From NCBI GenBank assembly GCA_031280825.1, contig JAITGE010000051.1, forward strand, positions 1-64,000: a DNA stretch of 64,000 nt, in the 5' to 3' direction. The notes under the pieces were generated by a model. That model was given only the letters and a program-made list of their open reading frames with translations, did no database searches and was not told the origin of the DNA. Position 1 is the first letter of the stretch; each line of letters opens with the position of its first letter. Positions 57,574-64,000 of this stretch are shown in pieces. The stretch is from Oscillospiraceae bacterium (lineage in GTDB: Bacteria; Bacillota; Clostridia; Oscillospirales; Acutalibacteraceae). The position numbers and the translations under genes are program-made.

Positions 57574-58175
57574 GCTTCGCCATTCACCTCCGCTTGATCA
57601 CATACGCCAACCCAATAGCCCTTCTTTTTGTGCAGCGTTTCAACGGTTTGGAACAGCTCGCCCAGCCGCGCCCGCGCACTTTCCGCGCCGTGCTTTTCCA
57701 GCATCACAATATAAAAACGCCCGCCTGAAGCAAGCCGCTCCGCCGCCCCGGCAAAGAGCGCGTAAACAACCGCCTTGCCCGCATGAATCGGCGGATTGAG
57801 CGTAATGCAATCGAATTGCCCGGGAATTTCAGCAAAACCGTCAGACAAAGCAAACAGACCCTCGATGCCGTTTGCCGCGCAATTGCGCCGCGCGCAAGCG
57901 ATCGCGCGTGCATTCACATCCGCAAAAACCGGCGCCTGCAGCCCATATGCTTTCGCCAACGCAACGCCGATTGCGCCATAGCCGCAGCCCAAATCCAACA
58001 GCCGCCCCGTAACCGGCGGCAGCAATCTGAGCAGCAGATCCGTCGCCGGATCAACGTGCCCCGGTGAAAACACGCCGCTGTTGCTAATTAACTGTATTTT
58101 TTGCCCCGCAAAATAATAGAAAAATTCACGAAAATCATCAGGCAATGTCGGATCATCCATAAAATAATGCCGCAT
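57570..58175 (-). CDS. RsmC-like class I methyltransferase
   Basis: A 201-residue SAM-dependent methyltransferase of the MTS/RsmC C-terminal type (B. subtilis YbxB-like). The SAM site is LLDLGCGYGAIGVALA and the catalytic NPPI-H motif is LNPPIHAGK. It lacks the N-terminal pseudo-domain of E. coli RsmC. It likely methylates guanine in rRNA, but the exact site is not assigned. GAGGG precedes the ATG. Confidence 0.88.
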   Translation of the reverse strand: MRHYFMDDPTLPDDFREFFYYFAGQKIQLISNSGVFSPGHVDPATDLLLRLLPPVTGRLLDLGCGYGAIGVALAKAYGLQAPVFADVNARAIACARRNCAANGIEGLFALSDGFAEIPGQFDCITLNPPIHAGKAVVYALFAGAAERLASGGRFYIVMLEKHGAESARARLGELFQTVETLHKKKGYWVGVCDQAEVNGEA

Positions 58176-58184
58176 GGTTCACCC

Positions 58185-58655
58185 TCATTGGTCACGCGCG
58201 TCATTTGATTCTTTTTCTTTTGAAAATGAGCGTGTTTGCGCCACAGCCAGAGCATCACAGCGTTCATTTTCAGGATGCCCCGCGTGACCGCGCACCCACT
58301 GCAGAGCCACCTCATGCCGCGCAAGCTCCGTGAGTAACGCATCCCAAAGATCGGCATTGAGAGCAGGCTTTTTGTCGCCCTTGATCCACCCGTTACGCTT
58401 CCAGCCCGCCGCCCAGCCCTTGGTCACACCATCGGCGACATATCTGGAATCCGTCACAACGCGCACACGGCAAGGCTCTTTCAGGGCGCGAAGCCCTTCA
58501 ATCAAAGCGGTTAGCTCCATGCGGTTGTTCGTCGTCGCCGCCGCACCCCCCGCAAGCTCCTTTTCACGCGCGCCAAAGCGCAGGATCGCCCCCCAACCGC
58601 CGGGTCCGGGGTTTCCGCTGCACGACCCATCGCAATACAGCGATACTTCTTTCAT
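58185..58655 (-). CDS. rnhA: ribonuclease HI
   Basis: Cleaves the RNA of RNA-DNA hybrids. The 156-residue product holds the DEDD centre: Asp in [16 protein letters not shown], Glu in [13 protein letters not shown], Asp in VVTDSRYV and Asp in [20 protein letters not shown] carries the conserved His. The ATG at 58655 is preferred (GGGGA 5-6 bases upstream) over one four codons earlier. Confidence 0.94.
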   Translation of the reverse strand: MKEVSLYCDGSCSGNPGPGGWGAILRFGAREKELAGGAAATTNNRMELTALIEGLRALKEPCRVRVVTDSRYVADGVTKGWAAGWKRNGWIKGDKKPALNADLWDALLTELARHEVALQWVRGHAGHPENERCDALAVAQTRSFSKEKESNDARDQ

Positions 58656-58670
58656 ATGCTTCCCCATTCA

Positions 58671-58703
58671 AAATGCCCGTGCCTTTGCGGCACAGGCATT
58701 TTT
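58671..58703 (-). terminator. gapA terminator
   Basis: Hairpin AAATGCC-C-GTGCC / GGCAC-A-GGCATTT with a 5-base loop. On the minus strand it is followed by a short T run. rnhA begins only 15 bases later with no promoter between, so it depends on readthrough. Confidence 0.7.
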
Positions 58704-58720
58704 GCGTTTCACCGCTCGGC

Positions 58721-59731
58721 TTACAGCTCCGCGAAATATTTGATTGTACGCACCATCTGGCTGGTATAGCTGTTCTCGTTATCGTACCACGAAACAACCT
58801 GCACCTGGAACAAGCCATCCGCGACCTTTGTAACCATCGTTTGCGTCGCGTCGAAAAGCGAACCGTAGGTGATGCCGATAACGTCCGAAGAAACAATCTC
58901 ATCCTCCGTATAGCCAAAGCTTGCGGAAGACGCCGCCTTCATCGCGGCGTTGACGGCTTCCTTGGTCACCGCTTCCCCCTTCACAACGGCGACAAGCAGC
59001 GTGGTCGAACCGGTCGGCACGGGCACACGCTGCGCCGAGCCGATCAGCTTTCCGTTTAGCTCCGGAATCACCAGACCGATAGCCTTGGCGGCGCCCGTAG
59101 AATTCGGGACAATGTTGCAAGCGCCGGCGCGCGCGCGGCGGAAATCGCCCTTGCGATGCGGACCGTCCAGAATCATCTGGTCGCCGGTATAGGCATGCAC
59201 CGTCGTCATAATACCGCTCTGGATAGGAGCATAACCGTTGAGCGCCTTCGCCATGGGAGCAAGGCAGTTTGTTGTGCAGCTCGCGGCGGAAACAACGGTA
59301 TCATCCTTGCTGAGGATGCCCTCGTTCACGCTGAACACAACGGTTTTGGTTTCTTTATCCGCCGGTGCGGAAATGACAACCTTCTTCGCGCCCGCTGCGA
59401 TGTGCGCGGAGGCTTTCTCTTTCGTGGTGAAAAAGCCGGTACACTCCAGCACAACATCCACGCCCAACGCCCCCCAGGGCAGCTCGGCGGGATCCTTAAT
59501 GGAGTAAATCGTGATCTTTTTGCCGTCCACGGTGACGGAGCTGTCGTCATTGGTGACGGAGTGCCCGTCATAACGACCCTGCGCGGTGTCGTATTTGAGC
59601 AAATGTGCCAGCATCGCGGGGCTGGTCAGGTCATTGACGGCAACCACATCATAACCCGCCGCGCCAAACATTTGCCGGAAAGCCAAGCGCCCGATGCGCC
59701 CAAAGCCGTTGATCGCAACCTTCACTGCCAT
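58721..59731 (-). CDS. gapA: glyceraldehyde-3-phosphate dehydrogenase
   Basis: Glycolytic NAD-dependent enzyme. 336 residues. The nucleotide-binding start is [16 protein letters not shown], with Asp in VAVNDL favouring NAD. The active-site Cys is in [12 protein letters not shown], and [13 protein letters not shown] closes the sequence. GGGAGGT precedes the ATG. Confidence 0.96.
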   Translation of the reverse strand: MAVKVAINGFGRIGRLAFRQMFGAAGYDVVAVNDLTSPAMLAHLLKYDTAQGRYDGHSVTNDDSSVTVDGKKITIYSIKDPAELPWGALGVDVVLECTGFFTTKEKASAHIAAGAKKVVISAPADKETKTVVFSVNEGILSKDDTVVSAASCTTNCLAPMAKALNGYAPIQSGIMTTVHAYTGDQMILDGPHRKGDFRRARAGACNIVPNSTGAAKAIGLVIPELNGKLIGSAQRVPVPTGSTTLLVAVVKGEAVTKEAVNAAMKAASSASFGYTEDEIVSSDVIGITYGSLFDATQTMVTKVADGLFQVQVVSWYDNENSYTSQMVRTIKYFAEL

Positions 59732-59784
59732 AAAAATTACCTCCCTGTTCTTTCTGCTGCAATAATCGGGTTCTTAACGGAGAT

Positions 59785-59813
59785 ATTATACCGCTTTCTG
59801 TGATCGTTTGCAA
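59785..59813 (-). promoter_or_regulatory. gapA promoter
   Basis: Minus strand: TTGCAA (59813-59808), 17 bases, perfect TATAAT (59790-59785). Confidence 0.75.
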
Positions 59814-59882
59814 GTGCATTTTCCTGTTTTTGAACCGTTTCGCACGATTTTGGCAATTTTCATAAAATCAACAATAGAATTT

Positions 59883-61190
59883 TCAATTTGTATTGAAAAT
59901 TGTTTGACCCACAATCGCGCCGTAACGCTTCACGAAGCCGTCCGTACCCGGTGCAAAAACAAGCGGCACGCCGTTTGTGTGCAACAGCGCGGCCTCCAGC
60001 GCGGCGATCGCGCCTTCGCAGCGGAAGCACAGCGGTAGCTGCACCGCGCACTGCAATTGCCCCACAAGGGCGGCAACCGCCTGCGGATCCGCGTCGCCGG
60101 GCAGCGAGATTTCCACCAGCGCCGCACCGTCGCATTCGGCGTCCAGAGCCGTATCGCACAGCGCGCCCGCGTCCCCGCTTTGCAAAGCTTCGGCTATATC
60201 CGCTTCTGCCAAGACGCAAGCTTCCGCTGCTTGCGCAGTCAAATTGACGGTTCTGCGGGCACTGCACGCACATTTTTTCGCCCCACCCTGCGGCAGCAAC
60301 GGCGTTTTACCCCGTAACAAACCGGTCAACGCGGCAATATGCGCCGGAGTCGTGCCGCAGCAGCCGCCCAGCAGTGCCGCTCCCATATCGAACAGCTCCG
60401 CACACTGCGCCGCGAATTCCGCCGGCGGCATCGCAAAACGCGTTTGACCGCCCTCCACAATCGGCAGTCCCGCATTCGGGTTCGCAATCACCGGCACCTG
60501 TGCCAATGGCAAAATCTTCCCGAGCACTTGCTTTACCCGCGCGGGACCCGCGCCGCAATTCACGCCAAACGCCTGCACGCCGAAGGCTTCGGCAAGCAGC
60601 AGCGCCGCTTCCGGCGTTCCGCCCGTGAGCAACCGCCCGCTCTCCTCAAAAGTCATGGTCAGCGCAAGCGGAAGGCTCGGTGCGGCAAGCCTAGCGCCCA
60701 GCAAGGCAGCCTTGGCTTCCAAGGTATCACCCATTGTTTCGGCAAGAATCAAATCCGCGCCGGCCGCAGCGCCGCAGCCAGCCGCTTCACGGAACAGCGC
60801 AACCGCTTCCTCCAGCGGCAAATCCCCAAAAGGCGCAAGCAGTTGCCCGGTGGGACCCATATCAAAAGCGACCCAAGCACTTCCTTCGCGTCCCTCCCGC
60901 ACAATCGCTTCGCGGGCATTCCGCACGGCGGCAAAAATCAAATCCCGCAACGGAAAACCCTCCCCGGGCGGGAAGTGCGCGGCGTTCGCCCCAAAGGTGT
61001 TGATTTTTAGCATCTCCGCACCGGCCGCGAGGCATTGCCTGTGAAAATCCACCAGTATTTCAGGCTTTTCAACGCTCCAAAGCTCCGGGCGCCGCCCTGC
61101 GCCCAAGCCCCGCGCCTGCAGGGTTGTCCCTGTTCCGCAATCAAAAAACAGAACGCGTTCACGCGCAAGCGCCCGCAAATCCAATGCCAT
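59883..61190 (-). CDS. homocysteine S-methyltransferase-domain protein (shortened MetH-like)
   Basis: A 435-residue protein. Residues ~5-290 are the homocysteine-binding barrel of MetH/BHMT, with the zinc cysteines in FGVNCGAGP and GGCCGTTPAHI. The remaining ~140 residues look like a truncated, diverged start of the pterin (methyltetrahydrofolate) domain (EALQSGDAGALCD). The rest of that domain and the cobalamin modules are absent. In other bacteria a separate B12 protein can complete such enzymes; none is in the window. GGAGGT lies 6 bases before ATG 61190. Possible alternatives are use of S-methylmethionine or another methyl donor. Confidence 0.8.
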   Translation of the reverse strand: MALDLRALARERVLFFDCGTGTTLQARGLGAGRRPELWSVEKPEILVDFHRQCLAAGAEMLKINTFGANAAHFPPGEGFPLRDLIFAAVRNAREAIVREGREGSAWVAFDMGPTGQLLAPFGDLPLEEAVALFREAAGCGAAAGADLILAETMGDTLEAKAALLGARLAAPSLPLALTMTFEESGRLLTGGTPEAALLLAEAFGVQAFGVNCGAGPARVKQVLGKILPLAQVPVIANPNAGLPIVEGGQTRFAMPPAEFAAQCAELFDMGAALLGGCCGTTPAHIAALTGLLRGKTPLLPQGGAKKCACSARRTVNLTAQAAEACVLAEADIAEALQSGDAGALCDTALDAECDGAALVEISLPGDADPQAVAALVGQLQCAVQLPLCFRCEGAIAALEAALLHTNGVPLVFAPGTDGFVKRYGAIVGQTIFNTN

Positions 61191-61212
61191 TGCTTTACCT
61201 CCATCCGTCATC

Positions 61213-61827
61213 TCACAAATTCCGCACAAGCGCAAGCTCCATGGCGTTCGCCAGCGCCGCGCACGTGGCAAAGCACTGCTCCACCGGCTGTGTCAACAAG
61301 CTTATGCGTGGATTTGCTTCCCGCGCATAGATCTCGCGCAGCGCTTCGCCGCACTGCGCCCGGCCTGCCCGCACCGCCGTTCGTATTCGCGCGCAGTTCG
61401 TTTGCAGCTCCGGCATCGCCTTCTTGCCCCGCGCCGGCAAAGCAGACAGCGCCCGCGCTGACGCGCCCAGCTGCCCAATCGTCGCGCCCAATGTTCCGAA
61501 CGCTTCGGGCAAGCGCCCCGACCGCAATGCAAAAAGCCACGTCAGTCCCCCCTCCGCCGCTTCCGCCACACCAAAAAGCGCGATCGTAAGCGTCAAAAGA
61601 TCGCAGCGATCCATAGGCGGCAAAAAATCATCAACCAATGCGGCTGTGACACCGCCACGCAAATCGGCGCAACGGTCACATTCCGTCTGCACACGCTCCA
61701 CAAGAGCGGGCAGCGCAAAAAGATCGCAATCGCCGAGCGCTCGGGCATATGACGCATATGCCGCCGCCGCGCAGTCGCCCTGCAGACGCAAATTTCCGTA
61801 ATAATCAAAGCCGCCGCGTTTTTTCAT
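61213..61827 (-). CDS. DUF47/PhoU-like phosphate transport accessory protein
   Basis: A 204-residue helical protein. It begins KKRGGFDYYGNLRLQGDCA and shows the repeated helical pattern of DUF47/PhoU relatives. It lies 12 bases downstream of pit, and DUF47 genes are classic partners of Pit transporters, thought to control their activity. The call leans on that pairing because sequence similarity is weak to the eye. Confidence 0.72.
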   Translation of the reverse strand: MKKRGGFDYYGNLRLQGDCAAAAYASYARALGDCDLFALPALVERVQTECDRCADLRGGVTAALVDDFLPPMDRCDLLTLTIALFGVAEAAEGGLTWLFALRSGRLPEAFGTLGATIGQLGASARALSALPARGKKAMPELQTNCARIRTAVRAGRAQCGEALREIYAREANPRISLLTQPVEQCFATCAALANAMELALVRNL

Positions 61828-61839
61828 AGCCTCTCCGCA

Positions 61840-62892
61840 TCAAAATATTCTCAGAAACAGCAGCGCCGTCGCCCAGCCGACAAGACCGCAGCCCGGGAAA
61901 GTCAACACCCATGCCAGCGCCATCTCCCGGGCGGCCGCCCAATTCACCTGCCGCAGCCCCCGCGCCGCTCCAACCCCGAGAATCGCCGTCGTTTTTGTAT
62001 GCGTCGTGCTCACGGGCAGCCCGCCGAAGCTCGCCACCAGCATGCACAGCACCGCCGCAAGGTCTGCCGCAAAGCCCTCGTGAGCTTCCAGCCGTACCAT
62101 CCCCATGCCGACACGTTTAATGATGCGGTAGCCGCCCACGGAGGTTCCCGCCGCCATCACCGCCGCGCACAGGAGCATCAGCCAAAGCGGAACCGTAAAA
62201 ACCGCCGCAGTCCCCTGCCCCCGCGCCAAAAACGCACCCAGCAAAAATATGCCAAGGAACTTCTGCCCATCCTGCGCGCCGTGCATAAAGGCGCTCAAAG
62301 CAGCCGCGGTCACTTGCCCGTGCCGAAACCGCGCATTGGCGCTGCGGCGCTCCAGCCGTGCGACCAAGCGCCGCAGCCATCGCCCAAAACACACGCCCAG
62401 CCCAAAGCCTAACGTCGCCGAAAGAGCCAAGCCGCAGAGCACCTTCACCCATGCGTCGGCGCGAACGCCTTCAAAGCCGCGGTGAATCGCCACGGCCGCC
62501 CCTGTAATACCGGCAACAAGCGCGTGGCTTTCGCTTGTAGGAATACCGAACACCCACGCCGTCACTGCCCAAACGACAATCGCGGTCATCGCAGCGCAAA
62601 GCGCGGTAACGGCAGCACGGCTGTCCCGCCCAAAATCCACCATAGTGAACAACGTTTGCGCGACATTGGCGTTCAGCGCCGTCATCCCCAAAATGCCCAG
62701 CAGGTTCATTCCCGCCGCCATAGCAATCGCCGGGCGCACCGGCATGGCGCGAGTGGACACACAGGTAGCAATCGCGTTTGGCGCATCCGTCCAGCCGTTG
62801 ACGAAGATTACGCCCAGCGTCAACAGCACGGTCGCGCAAAACAGCGGATTCCCAACGAGAAACGCCCAGAATTCCCCCCACGCAATCGTCAT
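61840..62892 (-). CDS. pit: Pit-family inorganic phosphate transporter
   Basis: Low-affinity phosphate (metal-phosphate) symporter, 350 residues with ~10 helices. The two inverted signature repeats are FVNGWTDAPNAIAT near the N-terminus and SAFMHGAQDGQKFLGI past the middle. VFGIPTSESHALVAG and GGLPVSTTHTKTTAILG are also present. ATG 62892 is chosen (GGGGAGA 7 bases upstream); the longer frame overlaps the promoter. Confidence 0.93.
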   Translation of the reverse strand: MTIAWGEFWAFLVGNPLFCATVLLTLGVIFVNGWTDAPNAIATCVSTRAMPVRPAIAMAAGMNLLGILGMTALNANVAQTLFTMVDFGRDSRAAVTALCAAMTAIVVWAVTAWVFGIPTSESHALVAGITGAAVAIHRGFEGVRADAWVKVLCGLALSATLGFGLGVCFGRWLRRLVARLERRSANARFRHGQVTAAALSAFMHGAQDGQKFLGIFLLGAFLARGQGTAAVFTVPLWLMLLCAAVMAAGTSVGGYRIIKRVGMGMVRLEAHEGFAADLAAVLCMLVASFGGLPVSTTHTKTTAILGVGAARGLRQVNWAAAREMALAWVLTFPGCGLVGWATALLFLRIF

Positions 62893-62923
62893 GAACGATT
62901 CTCCCCATGCGTTGCATACCGCA

Positions 62924-62952
62924 ATTGTAGCATAAAGCACCGGCACCGTCAA
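62924..62952 (-). promoter_or_regulatory. pit promoter
   Basis: Minus strand: TTGACG (62952-62947), 17 bases, TACAAT (62929-62924). It probably drives pit, the DUF47 gene and the MetH-like gene. Confidence 0.75.
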
Positions 62953-63006
62953 GACGCGCCGCCGCACTACAATCCTATGCATTTTTTTGCGTCCTCATGC
63001 CGTGGA

Positions 63007-63035
63007 TTGACAAACCCGGGATATCGTGTTAGAAT
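63007..63035 (+). promoter_or_regulatory. promoter of the metal ABC transporter
   Basis: Perfect TTGACA (63007-63012), 17 bases, TAGAAT (63030-63035). No clear Zur or MntR palindrome was recognised beside it. Confidence 0.75.
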
Positions 63036-63074
63036 GCCATGCGGAAGATTTTATGACCGCAAAAGGAGAACGCC

Positions 63075-63818
63075 ATGCCCACACCCGGCGTCGCCCTGCA
63101 ATGCGACAAGCTATGCCTGGGCTATGAAAACCGCGAAGTGCTGCACGACCTTTCCTTCACGTTGCATTTTGGGCAGCGGCTTTGTGTCGTAGGCGAGAAC
63201 GGCAGCGGCAAAAGCACCCTGCTCCGCGCGCTGCTGGGGCTGAAAAAGCAAAATCACGGCACGATTGTTTTCAGCGACAAGCGGGGTAGCCGCGCCATCG
63301 GCTATCTGCCGCAGCAAAGCGCCGCGCAACGGGATTTCCCCGCAAAAGCGCGGGAGATCGTGCGCTCCGGTCTGCTCAACTCCATGGGGCTGCGCCCTTG
63401 GTACGCAAACGGGCACAAAGCGCGCACCGCGGAAACAATGGCGCAGATGGGCGTAACCGATCTGGCAAATCGCTGCTTCCGCGAGCTTTCCGGCGGGCAG
63501 CAGCGGCGTGTGCTCTTAGCGCGGGCACTGTGCGCCGCCGGCGGCATCCTTTTGCTGGACGAGCCGGAGGCAGGGCTGGATCCCATCGCGGCGCAGGAGC
63601 TTTCACGCCGCATCGAAACGTTGCACAAAGAACAAAACATGGCGATCATCCACGTGACGCACGAGGTCACGGAGGCGCTGCGCGGAGCCAGCCTGATCCT
63701 GCACCTGACCAACGCGCCGAACGCGTACTTTCTCGGCGCGCCCGCGCGGTATCTTGAACACCCGTTAAGCCGGCGGCTTCTCACGGGTCACACATCACCA
63801 CTGACGGATAAGGGATAA
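63075..63818 (+). CDS. zinc/manganese-type ABC transporter ATP-binding protein
   Basis: A 247-residue ATPase of the ZnuC/MntB class. Walker A GENGSGKST (~41-49), Q-loop GYLPQQSA, signature LSGGQQRR, Walker B ILLLDEP, switch VTHEV. The C-terminus is short. AAAGGAGAA precedes the ATG. The next gene starts 3 bases after the stop and encodes the matching permease, which supports metal uptake; the metal is not determined. Confidence 0.88.
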   Translation: MPTPGVALQCDKLCLGYENREVLHDLSFTLHFGQRLCVVGENGSGKSTLLRALLGLKKQNHGTIVFSDKRGSRAIGYLPQQSAAQRDFPAKAREIVRSGLLNSMGLRPWYANGHKARTAETMAQMGVTDLANRCFRELSGGQQRRVLLARALCAAGGILLLDEPEAGLDPIAAQELSRRIETLHKEQNMAIIHVTHEVTEALRGASLILHLTNAPNAYFLGAPARYLEHPLSRRLLTGHTSPLTDKG

Positions 63819-63821
63819 CAT

Positions 63822-64000
63822 ATGGCGGTACAACTTGAAATTCTGCAGCTGTTCTGGAAGGCGCTCACCGTCGGTCTGCTGATCACGCTTTGCGCTTCGC
63901 TTTTGGGCGTAACACTGGTACTGCGCCGCTTTTCGATGATCGGCGACGGTCTTTCTCACGTTGGCTTCGGCACGCTGGCAATGGCCGCGGCGTTCGGCTG
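63822..64000 (+). CDS. metal ABC transporter permease (partial)
   Basis: Truncated by the window end; 59 residues visible. It begins MAVQLEILQLFWKALTVGLL and continues with the ZnuB-type LRRFSMIGDGLSHVGFGTLA, the conserved first loop of ABC-3 family permeases. Its position after the ATPase gene supports the call. Confidence 0.88.
   Translation, partial: MAVQLEILQLFWKALTVGLLITLCASLLGVTLVLRRFSMIGDGLSHVGFGTLAMAAAFG

Overview
The window looks like a chromosomal piece of a GC-rich, Gram-positive member of the Clostridia, probably Oscillospirales/Ruminococcaceae-like. The evidence is strong AGGAGG-type ribosome sites, frequent TTG/GTG starts, sigma-A promoters (TTGACA-17-TATAAT), a type III glutamine synthetase, a ywiB-type gene before argS, the asp23-nusB-xseAB-ispA-dxs-tlyA cluster, and a collagen-like surface protein with a BclA-type head. 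Taxonomy is inference. No rRNA, tRNA, CRISPR array or insertion sequence was recognised.

Layout. 0.2-11.2 kb (+): GH13 glucan hydrolase, a degenerate LytR-CpsA-Psr-like protein, a membrane transglutaminase-like protein, the folate genes folE, a folP-folB fusion and folK, an FHA protein, an M16 peptidase, proB and proA, and a membrane protein of unknown function. 11.3-13.0 kb (-): a zinc-ribbon/PASTA pseudokinase. 13.4-15.5 kb (+): glutamine synthetase III. 15.6 kb (-): a 53-residue hydrophobic peptide gene with its own promoter, ribosome site and terminator. 16-18 kb (+): a fused sugar isomerase-oxidoreductase. 18.1-18.9 kb (-): collagen-like protein. 19.2-31.5 kb (+): unknown gene, gyrB, gyrA, an MgsA homolog lacking catalytic residues, hisS, aspS, a DUF1934 gene, argS, truB. 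31.5-38.4 kb (-): asp23-like, nusB, a TsaD paralog, xseA, xseB, ispA, dxs, tlyA, all behind one promoter. 38.7-43.0 kb (+): spermidine/putrescine ABC transporter (potABC, a tiny lipoprotein, potD). 43.0-45.1 kb (+): secreted subtilase with a C-terminal dockerin.

45.1-51.7 kb (-) is a carbohydrate-type operon: a zinc-ribbon membrane protein, a membrane-anchored Ig-like (BIG2) protein, a GPH-type symporter and two tandem clan-A-type glycosidases. Divergent from it lie a TetR regulator and an FGGY sugar kinase (51.9-54.2 kb). 54.2-55.5 kb is an AT-rich patch holding a small exported protein and a broken amidase gene, flanked by a direct repeat of the 3' end of the FGGY kinase gene. 55.6-62.9 kb (-): Thr-rich membrane protein, mutY, an RsmC-like methyltransferase, rnhA, gapA, a shortened MetH-like protein, a DUF47 protein and a Pit phosphate transporter. 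63.1-64.0 kb (+): start of a zinc/manganese ABC transporter.

Most genes are housekeeping: folate, proline and isoprenoid synthesis, tRNA charging, topology and repair. The most unusual signals are: a consensus promoter inside the folP-folB linker placed to make a leaderless folB mRNA; a 28-bp element shared by the glnN and pot promoters; the 53-aa peptide gene; the degenerate MgsA and pseudokinase; the dockerin protease; and the Cys-rich glycosidase pair with its membrane partners.
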